Assembly (NCBI GenBank): GCA_002410125.1
Contig: DHQH01000039.1
Span: forward strand, 6,838 to 19,114
DNA from: Alphaproteobacteria bacterium UBA5343
Lineage (GTDB): Bacteria; Pseudomonadota; Alphaproteobacteria; RF32; UBA5343
Length of the DNA stretch: 12,277 nt
Direction of reading: 5' to 3'
In this document: positions 1-5,359 of the stretch, piece by piece
Layout of the letters: every line of letters starts with the position of its first letter
Position numbering within the stretch: the stretch's first letter is position 1
Made by a program: the position numbers and the translations under genes
Notes under the pieces: model-generated
What the model was told of the DNA's origin: nothing
What the model saw: only the letters and a program-made list of their open reading frames with translations
Databases searched by the model: none

Positions 1-75
1 CATTAATTACAAAGCGAGAAAAATTCTAGTGTAGCAAGTTACTACATGAATTTTTAGAGACTGTAGTAATTAATG
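1..75. repeat. Imperfect palindrome in the prfC leader
   Basis: The outer arms CATTAATTAC (1-10) and GTAATTAATG (66-75) are exact reverse complements. Inside them AAAAATTC (19-26) pairs with GAATTTTT (48-55), and TGTAG (30-34) pairs with CTACA (42-46) around a 7-base loop. The regions between these stems (11-18 and 56-65) do not pair well, so this is an interrupted stem. It ends about seven bases before the Shine-Dalgarno sequence of prfC. It may extend left of the window. The same layout, a central hairpin about 36 bases in and a conserved tail ending at base 98, is found at 5035-5131, so it is probably part of a dispersed element rather than a prfC-specific leader. Confidence 0.6.
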
Positions 76-94
76 TGATTTGAGGAAAAAGACG

Positions 95-1675
95 ATGAAC
101 ACCAAACAAACGAGGAAAACTTTTGCCATCATATCCCACCCCGACGCTGGTAAAACCACATTAACAGAAAAATTATTGTTATTTGGGGGGGCTATTCAGC
201 AAGCTGGTGCGGTTAAAGCTAAAGGCGATAGAAGAAGAGCAACTTCAGATTGGATGAAAGTTGAGCAAGAAAGAGGTATCTCTGTTGCATCATCTGTTAT
301 GTCTTTTATTTATTCAGATATCAACTTTAACTTACTTGATACTCCAGGCCACGAAGATTTCTCTGAAGATACTTATAGGGTTTTAACTGCTGTTGATTCC
401 GCAATTATGGTAATTGATACTGCTAAGGGTATTGAAACCCAAACTAAAAAATTATTTGAAGTATGTAGATTAAGAGATATTCCAATTACAACATTTATCA
501 ATAAAATGGATCGTGAAGGACAAGATCCATTCACATTGCTAGATGATATTGAAAAAACTTTAGCTCTTGATGTTACTCCTGCTACTTGGCCAATTGGCTC
601 TGGTAAAGAATTTAAGGGATGTTATGACATATTAAATGATAGAGTTATTTTAATGTCTAAAACTGGTGATAAATCTAAGATTAATGACATTGTAGAAACT
701 GTTAATGGAATTAATGATGAAAAGCTAGATGAACTTTTACCAGCAGATTTAGTAGAAAAACTAAGAGAAGATGTTGAAATGGTAAAAGAGTTATGCCCTC
801 CATTTAATATAGAAGAATATTTACAAGGCACTCTAACCCCTATTTTCTTTGGTAGTGCTATTAATAATTTTGGTGTAAAAGAACTTTTAGATGGCTTGGT
901 AAAAAATGCACCGACTCCAAGACCTCAACCATCAAAACAAAGAGAAATTAGCCCAGATGAGAAAAAAGTAAGCGCTTTCGTATTCAAAATCCAAGCTAAT
1001 ATGGACCCAAAACATCGCGACAGAATTGCTTTTGTAAGAATTTGCTCTGGACATTTCAAACGAGGTATGAAACTTGTTCACTCAAGAACTAACAAACCAA
1101 TCAAAGTTGCAACCCCTGTAATGTTTTTAGCTCAAGATAGAGAACTTGCAGAAGAAGCATTTGCAGGCGATATTATTGGTATTCCAAACCATGGCAATTT
1201 AAGAATTGGTGATAGTTTAACTGAAGGTGAAACAATTAATTTCACAGGTATTCCATCTTTTGCTCCAGAAATTCTAAAAAATGTAAGACCAAAAGATCCT
1301 TTAAAAGCAAAACACTTAGGCAAAGCCCTTCAACAAATAGCTGAAGAAGGTGGAGCTAGTGTGTTTAAAACTATGTTTGGTTCAGACTGGGTTGTTGGTG
1401 CTGTTGGGGTTCTTCAATTTGATGTTATGGCAGATAGAATTAAAAACGAATTTGATGTTGAAGTATTATTTGAAACAACTCAATATTTCACAGCTAGATG
1501 GGTTGGTAGCGATGATAACTTATTGATGAAAAAATTCTCTGATGCTAATAAAATGACAATTGCAGAAGATCATGACGGCAGCACAGTATTCTTAGCAAGA
1601 AATGCTTGGCACTTAAACAAAGCTGAGGAAGACTTCCCAGATATGACATTTAGCAAAACTAAAGAGAGTAATTAA
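95..1675 (+). CDS. prfC: Peptide chain release factor 3 (RF3)
   Basis: RF3 is the cytoplasmic translational GTPase that removes RF1 or RF2 from the ribosome after peptide release. The 526-residue product is close to the 529 of E. coli RF3. All G motifs are visible: HPDAGKTT (residues 15-22, P-loop), ERGIS (59-63, switch I), DTPGHEDF (82-89, switch II), NKMDRE (136-141, guanine specificity) and FFGSA near residue 252. The long inserts and the C-terminal part (VVGAVGVLQFDVMADR, then TARWV) are characteristic of RF3 and separate it from EF-G. The ATG at 95 is chosen because GAGG (82-85) sits nine bases upstream; an in-frame TTG at 80 would start before that site. The gene is monocistronic as far as the window shows, and is followed by a structured repeat instead of a classical terminator. 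The start region lies in a sequence resembling a repeat at 5106-5131. Confidence 0.96.
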   Translation: MNTKQTRKTFAIISHPDAGKTTLTEKLLLFGGAIQQAGAVKAKGDRRRATSDWMKVEQERGISVASSVMSFIYSDINFNLLDTPGHEDFSEDTYRVLTAVDSAIMVIDTAKGIETQTKKLFEVCRLRDIPITTFINKMDREGQDPFTLLDDIEKTLALDVTPATWPIGSGKEFKGCYDILNDRVILMSKTGDKSKINDIVETVNGINDEKLDELLPADLVEKLREDVEMVKELCPPFNIEEYLQGTLTPIFFGSAINNFGVKELLDGLVKNAPTPRPQPSKQREISPDEKKVSAFVFKIQANMDPKHRDRIAFVRICSGHFKRGMKLVHSRTNKPIKVATPVMFLAQDRELAEEAFAGDIIGIPNHGNLRIGDSLTEGETINFTGIPSFAPEILKNVRPKDPLKAKHLGKALQQIAEEGGASVFKTMFGSDWVVGAVGVLQFDVMADRIKNEFDVEVLFETTQYFTARWVGSDDNLLMKKFSDANKMTIAEDHDGSTVFLARNAWHLNKAEEDFPDMTFSKTKESN

Positions 1676-1681
1676 ACACAT

Positions 1682-1750
1682 TGTCATCCTCGAGCCATCA
1701 CAATAAATTGTGTTGCTCGGGGATCCAGATCTATCGCTTTAGCGATTCAA
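1682..1750 (+). repeat. Structured intergenic repeat, copy 1
   Basis: The element starts TGTCATCCTCGA and continues to GGATCCAGATCTATCGC. ATCCTCGAGC (1686-1695) pairs with GCTCGGGGAT (1715-1724), with one G-U pair, and an inner stem CACAAT (1699-1704) pairs with ATTGTG (1707-1712). A second small hairpin follows, ATCGC-TTTA-GCGAT. Bases 1718-1750 are identical to 3206-3238, 33 positions in a row. It begins six bases after the prfC stop codon. There is no T-run after the stem, so termination would be rho-dependent or absent; an RNA-stabilising role is equally possible. Confidence 0.85.
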
Positions 1751-1876
1751 AAATCTTATAGTATTTTTAATAAATCCTTATTACAATTGTATAAACATTA
1801 GTATATTTATATAAATATTTTAATTGTATTATATGAGATAGATAATAGGAATTAAGAAATTTTGTGATTGATTTTA

Positions 1877-1895
1877 CAAGTCAGTAAATGACTTG
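1877..1895. other. Hairpin in the phosphofructokinase leader
   Basis: CAAGTCA (1877-1883) and TGACTTG (1889-1895) form a perfect 7-bp stem with the loop GTAAA. It lies in the 294-base gap between prfC and the next gene, about 75 bases before the start codon. Further on, AAAAAGACGAAGA (1942-1954) matches the tail motif of the repeat seen at 73-98 and 5106-5131, just before the Shine-Dalgarno site. It could be a diverged member of that repeat family or a dyad operator. No convincing promoter could be placed in the AT-rich stretch 1751-1876. Confidence 0.45.
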
Positions 1896-1969
1896 AGCAA
1901 AATATTCGTAAATTCTGTATTAGATATCCATAGAATCAACTAAAAAGACGAAGACAAATGGAGGATACC

Positions 1970-3169
1970 ATGAATCACAGAATCCTAATAGCCCAATCCG
2001 GCCGCCCCACTGCTGTAATGAATCAATCAATGGCAGGAATAATCAGTGAGGCTAAAAAGTTCAAAGAAATAGATCGTGTATATGGAGCTATTAAGGGTAT
2101 CCGTGGAATTATCAATGAAGAGTTTGTAAATCTCTCTGCAGAAACTACTAATAACATAGAAAATATTGCTAAAACGCCCTCTTCTGCTCTTGGTACTACT
2201 AATGATAATGCTGATGATAAATATATTGAAGAGGTTCTAAAAGTATTACAAGCTCATAAAATTACTTGTTTCTTTTATATTGGTGGAGTTGGTAGTGTTA
2301 GAACTTTAGAAAAGCTATCAAAACTAGCAAGCGAAGTTGGCTACCCACTAAGATGTATTCATATTCCAAAATCAATTGATAATGACCTTGCCTTAAATGA
2401 CCATGTTCCAGGATTTGCCTCTGCTGCAAAATTTGTAGCTCAAGCCTTTATGGGGATTAACCGTGACAATTGGGCCTATGGCGGAATTAACCTCATCATT
2501 GTATCCGGTCGAAACTCTGGCTTCTTAACCGCAGCGTCATCTATGAGTCAATCATATCCTGATGATGGACCTCATTTGATTTATTTACCAGAAAGAGAAT
2601 TTTCAACTCATAAATTTGTAACTGATGTTGAAAAAGTATATAAAAAGCATAACCGTTGTATTGTTGCTGTTAGCGAAGGAATCAAAGATAAAAACGGTCG
2701 CTCATTCATAAAAGAAATCAGCAAAAACATTGATAATAAACTTCAATTATCACCAACTTCAATGTTGGGTGGTTTCTTAAACTACACTATCAGAGAAAAT
2801 TTGGAAATCAATGAAGTAAGATCTGATGTATTAGGATATTTACAAAGAGCTTTTGTTGGTTGTGTTTCAGAAGTTGATAGTTATGAAGCTCGTGAAATTG
2901 GCGAAAAAGCAGTTCATTTTGCAATTTGGGGCGATAAAAATGGCTCAATAGCTATTCAAAGAACTGGCTTATATTCTGTCGAGTATCACTTAATCCCTCT
3001 ACATAATATCGTAGATAAAATCAACACTATGCCAGACCATTTCATCAATAAAGATGGTAACAATGTGACTGATAAATATAAATTATTCTTGCAACCATTA
3101 CTCGGAAAAGAAATCCCTGGCACCTACCGCCTTAGAAACAACATGGTCGAAAAAGAACTGAATAAATAA
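1970..3169 (+). CDS. Phosphofructokinase, PPi-dependent type, with altered donor loop
   Basis: This cytoplasmic enzyme family phosphorylates fructose 6-phosphate to fructose 1,6-bisphosphate, in this subgroup with pyrophosphate and reversibly. The 399-residue product carries family blocks in order: QSGRPTAVMNQS (9-20), TPSSALGTTN (69-78), YIGGVGS (103-109), PKSIDNDL (133-140, with both catalytic-loop aspartates D137 and D139 and the Lys that favours PPi), DHVPGFASAAKF (144-155), SGRNSGFLTAAS (179-190), DDGPHLIYLPE, VSEGIKD and DVLGYLQRAF. The length and the QSG-type N-terminus fit the ~400-residue PPi enzymes rather than the ~320-residue ATP enzymes. Three key positions differ from what I remember of the family: QSGGP is QSGRP (R12), GGND (or GGDG in ATP enzymes) is GGVG (V107), and MGR is SGR (S179). 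Activity and donor are therefore uncertain. The start at 1970 has GGAGG (1960-1964) five bases upstream; the in-frame ATG at 1958 overlaps that site. Confidence 0.85.
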   Translation: MNHRILIAQSGRPTAVMNQSMAGIISEAKKFKEIDRVYGAIKGIRGIINEEFVNLSAETTNNIENIAKTPSSALGTTNDNADDKYIEEVLKVLQAHKITCFFYIGGVGSVRTLEKLSKLASEVGYPLRCIHIPKSIDNDLALNDHVPGFASAAKFVAQAFMGINRDNWAYGGINLIIVSGRNSGFLTAASSMSQSYPDDGPHLIYLPEREFSTHKFVTDVEKVYKKHNRCIVAVSEGIKDKNGRSFIKEISKNIDNKLQLSPTSMLGGFLNYTIRENLEINEVRSDVLGYLQRAFVGCVSEVDSYEAREIGEKAVHFAIWGDKNGSIAIQRTGLYSVEYHLIPLHNIVDKINTMPDHFINKDGNNVTDKYKLFLQPLLGKEIPGTYRLRNNMVEKELNK

Positions 3170-3181
3170 TTATTTCCATAA

Positions 3182-3238
3182 TGTCATCCTCGAAATTTTC
3201 AATTTCGGGGATCCAGATCTATCGCTTTAGCGATTCAA
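3182..3238 (+). repeat. Structured intergenic repeat, copy 2
   Basis: Same family as the element at 1682-1750. It starts TGTCATCCTCGA and ends CTTTAGCGATTCAA. The stem runs 12 bp without interruption: ATCCTCGAAATT (3186-3197) with AATTTCGGGGAT (3201-3212), loop TTC, one G-U pair. The tail 3206-3238 is identical to 1718-1750 while the stem tip is entirely different in sequence, yet still pairs. It lies 12 bases after the phosphofructokinase stop codon. Confidence 0.87.
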
Positions 3239-3276
3239 TTAAAACAAACTATCATAAATTCACGTTTCTATATTTT

Positions 3277-3320
3277 CTGGATACCCGAGCTATTCCAATA
3301 AATTGGGCTCGAGTATGACA
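3277..3320 (-). repeat. Structured intergenic repeat, copy 3 (inverted)
   Basis: Read on the minus strand this starts TGTCATACTCGAGC and ends GCTCGGGTATCCAG, so it is the same element in the opposite direction. The stem ATACTCGAGC/GCTCGGGTAT pairs fully, and an inner ATTGG/CCAAT stem caps it. Relative to copies 1 and 2 the fourth stem base pair has changed from C-G to A-T on both sides (3314 and 3283), a compensatory change. The ATCGC-TTTA-GCGAT tail is missing. It lies just past the stop codon of the minus-strand hydrolase gene, so each of the two converging genes has its own copy pointing in its own direction. Confidence 0.83.
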
Positions 3321-3322
3321 AG

Positions 3323-3889
3323 TTACCTAACCTTACTTTGGATTTCTTTAAAGGCTGTATGATTATAATCCCCAACAAGCTCAAACATCACCATCTCTTT
3401 AGTAACTATCTTCACCCCCTCTTCACTCATTCTTTGATAGGCAATCATCTCATTATATTTTTCTCTAGAACTACAAGCATCAGCAACTACATAAACTTCA
3501 TATCCTACTTTTACTAAGTCTAATGCAGTTTGTAGAACACAAATATGAGCCTCAACCCCACATAAAACAACCTGCTTTTTAGATGATTTTTCTAGCTCCA
3601 CCTTAAAATCATTGTTTTCAAGACAAGAAAAACTAGATTTCTCGACTCTTACAACATCTTTACCAGTCTTTTCACTATATTCATCTAATGCTAACCTAAC
3701 ATCCACAATAAACTCACCAAGTCTATCTGGGTTTTGTAATGTGCTAATCACCGGCAAATCCAAAATACCAAACACACTAACCAGACTTGCAGTATTATTA
3801 ATCACATCTCTTGGATTATCCATCACAGGCACCAGCCTATCTTGAACATCAATTACTACCAAACAAGAATTTTTTTCATCTATAATCAT
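3323..3889 (-). CDS. Isochorismatase-family cysteine hydrolase
   Basis: A small cytoplasmic hydrolase of the isochorismatase-like (cysteine hydrolase) fold, 188 residues, the usual size for the YcaC-type branch. The catalytic triad can be read directly: D14 in VVIDVQD (11-17), K84 in RVEKSSFS (81-88) and C117 in GVEAHICV (111-118), where the preceding residues supply the usual cis-peptide and oxyanion segment. The family hydrolyses isochorismate, nicotinamide, ureidoacrylate or other amides; nothing here tells which, and the sequence lacks the metal-binding histidine pattern I would expect of a nicotinamidase. The start at 3889 is preferred over 3946 because the minus strand reads AGG seven bases before it and the similarity begins there; the upstream 19 residues have no family resemblance. 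It converges on the phosphofructokinase gene and diverges from the DEAD-box-like gene, so it is probably transcribed alone. Confidence 0.88.
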   Translation of the reverse strand: MIIDEKNSCLVVIDVQDRLVPVMDNPRDVINNTASLVSVFGILDLPVISTLQNPDRLGEFIVDVRLALDEYSEKTGKDVVRVEKSSFSCLENNDFKVELEKSSKKQVVLCGVEAHICVLQTALDLVKVGYEVYVVADACSSREKYNEMIAYQRMSEEGVKIVTKEMVMFELVGDYNHTAFKEIQSKVR

Positions 3890-3909
3890 TTTGTTACCTA
3901 TTATTTTAA

Positions 3910-3937
3910 TTGACAGTGGTAAATAATATTCTATAGT
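3910..3937 (+). promoter_or_regulatory. Sigma-70-type promoter
   Basis: A perfect -35 box TTGACA (3910-3915) and the -10 box TATAGT (3932-3937) are separated by 16 bases. The implied transcription start, near 3944, lies about 37 bases before the ATG at 3981. It is the best promoter match in the window and points toward the DEAD-box-like gene. Confidence 0.75.
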
Positions 3938-3980
3938 AAAAACCAATCATTACAACAATAAAAAAAGAAAGAATTTAACA

Positions 3981-4826
3981 ATGTCATTTGAAGATTTAGG
4001 ATTAAGTAAAAAAACAATAAAAGCTGTATATGAGCAAGATATTTTTATTCCATCAGAAATACAACAACAAGTAATACCGGCTATTTTACAAGGTAAAGAT
4101 TTATCAATCACATCACCTTCTGGATGTGGTAAAACTCTATCTTATATCTTCCCACTAATTGATATTGTTAATGATAGAAGCAAAAAAAATACAGTACTTA
4201 TCTTAACTCCATCTAGCAAAGATGCAATCGTAGTATCTGAAAGATTTGTTGACTATAGTGCTTATCATGCAAGAAATAAAAGACATTATCACAAACCTGC
4301 AAATGTGATTATCTCATCTCCAGATTTATTCTTAGAAATTTGTGCCCAAAATGGTGTAGATGTAAGAAGAATTAGTATTTTAATCATTGATGATATTAAT
4401 GAAATCAAAAAACAAAAGAAATTTGCAGATTTAGAAAAAGCTATAGATTTATTACCAAAAGAAAAACAAACAGTAATTTATACTAGCAGAAAATCAAAAG
4501 AAATTGATAACTTACAAAAAGAATTATTAAATGAACCTCTAACTATTAGAGTTAAATCAAGCAAAAAAGGTTATTTTGAAATTCCAGAAGAAAAACCTGT
4601 TGCTATAGAATTACAGAAAAAAACTACAAAAGAAGAAAAACCAACAAAAGCTAAAAAAACACCAAAGAAAAAAGAAAACAAAGAAGTAAAAGCTAAAGTG
4701 GAAGAAGAAATTATTCAAACAGTAATTCCAACAGATCTAAACGAACTCACCCCAGATCAAGAAAAAGCTAACAGCTTTGATGGCTTAGTTCCAGACTTTA
4801 TGAGAAGAACCGGCATTACAGCTTAA
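3981..4826 (+). CDS. One-domain DEAD-box helicase-like protein with Lys-rich tail
   Basis: The first ~185 residues match the N-terminal RecA domain of DEAD-box RNA helicases. They hold a Q-motif region (F3, then IPSEIQQQVIP at 23-33, Q28 being the motif glutamine), a P-loop SPSGCGKT (45-52), a motif Ia equivalent (TPSSKD, 76-81) and a motif Ib-like SSPDLF (112-117). Motif II, normally DEAD, reads DDIN (137-140), keeping only the first Asp exactly. Motif III, normally SAT, is YTS. The second RecA domain, with the arginine-finger motif VI, is absent: from about residue 205 the chain is a Lys/Glu-rich low-complexity tail (the region of KAKKTPKKKENK), then a short end FDGLVPDFMRRTGITA. Real helicases of this family are 400 residues or more. 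The gene ends cleanly at a terminator and has its own strong promoter, so it does not look like decay. ATP binding is possible and unwinding is unlikely; RNA binding or a scaffold role is inference. Confidence 0.8.
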   Translation: MSFEDLGLSKKTIKAVYEQDIFIPSEIQQQVIPAILQGKDLSITSPSGCGKTLSYIFPLIDIVNDRSKKNTVLILTPSSKDAIVVSERFVDYSAYHARNKRHYHKPANVIISSPDLFLEICAQNGVDVRRISILIIDDINEIKKQKKFADLEKAIDLLPKEKQTVIYTSRKSKEIDNLQKELLNEPLTIRVKSSKKGYFEIPEEKPVAIELQKKTTKEEKPTKAKKTPKKKENKEVKAKVEEEIIQTVIPTDLNELTPDQEKANSFDGLVPDFMRRTGITA

Positions 4827-4848
4827 ATTCATCTAAACCTCAAATACA

Positions 4849-4877
4849 AAAACCCCATCTAATGGGGTTTTATTTTA
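4849..4877 (+). terminator. Rho-independent terminator of the DEAD-box-like gene
   Basis: AAAACCCCAT (4849-4858) pairs perfectly with ATGGGGTTTT (4862-4871) around the 3-base loop CTA and is followed by ATTTTA. It lies 22 bases after the stop codon. The A-run on the left arm would also give a weak terminator in the other direction. Confidence 0.9.
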
Positions 4878-4900
4878 TGAATATAATATCCAACAAGTTG

Positions 4901-5037
4901 GGTCTGAATTTTTTTGACAAGGTGCATCAAATTTAAGGAAAAAGGCAAAGATTTAATCTGAAGGATTTTGTGCTGTTTACAATTAGTAGTGCAAAAAATG
5001 AATAATTAAATCTGAAGAATTTTTTGACAAGGTGCAT
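4901..5037 (+). repeat. Two direct copies of a TTGACA-containing repeat
   Basis: TTTTTTGACAAGGTGCAT occurs exactly at 4910-4927 and 5020-5037, 110 bases apart. Both copies are preceded by TCTGAA and followed, after about ten bases, by AAGGAAA. The first copy continues with ATTTAAGGAAAAAGGCAAAG (4930-4949), which resembles the tail at 73-98. No open reading frame of interest occupies 4827-5156; the stretch consists of the terminator and these degenerate repeats. Confidence 0.65.
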
Positions 5038-5131
5038 TAGCTTCAAGGAAATTAGAAACCCTAGTACAAATAGTACTTGGGTCTTGTAATTTATCGATGA
5101 AGATGATGTGATTTGGTGAAAAAGGCGAAGA
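5035..5131 (+). repeat. Dispersed ~97-base element, second copy
   Basis: This resembles bases 1-98. It starts CATTA and has a central hairpin, CCCTAGTAC (5059-5067) with GTACTTGGG (5073-5081), one T-T mismatch. It ends in a 26-base tail (5106-5131) that begins ATGTGATTTG and contains GAAAAAGGCGAAGA, 22 of 26 positions the same as 73-98. Lengths agree (97 versus 98) and hairpin centres fall at the same relative position, but the hairpin sequences differ. Read on the minus strand, the hairpin is followed by TTTCTAATTT and might end transcription of the lipoprotein gene. Confidence 0.55.
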
Positions 5132-5156
5132 TTTCGTGCGAAAGACGAAGTTTTTT

Positions 5157-5276
5157 TTAATACTCACCCATCATCTCTGCCGCATTAGTATACTTAGACA
5201 ATCTTTGGTCACTTCTCCCACCTAATGTGCAGGCTGCAATCAATACAATCATTAAAAATAAAATCAATTTTTTCAT
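5157..5276 (-). CDS. Very small lipoprotein (39 residues)
   Basis: A 39-residue frame with a complete lipoprotein signal: MKK, a hydrophobic core LILFLMIVLI, and the lipobox LIAAC with the lipidated cysteine at position 16. The mature peptide would be only 24 residues, CTLGGRSDQRLSKY followed by TNAAEMMGEY. Thr after the cysteine argues against inner-membrane retention by the Asp rule, so the outer membrane is likely. The minus strand reads AAGGA eight bases before the ATG at 5276, a good ribosome-binding site; a second ATG at 5280 is out of frame. It diverges from the purC-like gene across an 83-base AT-rich gap. Size and layout recall entericidin-type lipoproteins, but there is no sequence match that I recognise, and no function is assigned. 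Confidence 0.75.
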   Translation of the reverse strand: MKKLILFLMIVLIAACTLGGRSDQRLSKYTNAAEMMGEY

Positions 5277-5359
5277 TCATATTTCCTTAAATCAATTTTT
5301 AATCTTTCAACTGTATTATTAAGCATATTTATATAAATAAAGCAAATGGAAATATCGAT

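Noticed and set aside
80..94. Upstream TTG start for prfC giving five more residues.
   Set aside because: The GAGG ribosome-binding site lies at 82-85, inside this extension, and correctly spaced for the ATG at 95; family similarity also starts after that ATG.
622..831. Minus-strand 69-codon frame inside prfC, and a similar one at 1132-1323.
   Set aside because: Both are opposite-strand shadows of a clearly coding sequence, with Ser/Leu-rich low-complexity translations.
1958..1969. ATG at 1958 as the start of the phosphofructokinase gene.
   Set aside because: It overlaps the GGAGG site (1960-1964) that serves the ATG at 1970, and has no such site of its own.
3612..3845. Plus-strand 77-codon frame opposite the hydrolase gene.
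   Set aside because: It lies wholly within a gene whose catalytic triad is intact on the other strand; no ribosome-binding site.
3890..3946. 19-residue N-terminal extension of the isochorismatase-family gene.
   Set aside because: No ribosome-binding site supports it, the extension does not resemble the family, and it would overlap the promoter of the divergent gene.
4914..5029. TTGACA at 4914-4919 and 5024-5029 as working promoters.
   Set aside because: No -10-like sequence follows at 16-18 bases and no rightward gene begins before 5360.
4901..5131. Possible CRISPR array from the repeated motifs.
   Set aside because: Only two exact copies, 110 bases apart, with no uniform spacers, no palindromic repeat of usual length and no cas genes.
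4849..5156. Possible remnant of an insertion sequence between the DEAD-box-like and lipoprotein genes.
   Set aside because: No transposase fragment in any frame, no terminal inverted repeats or target-site duplication could be seen.
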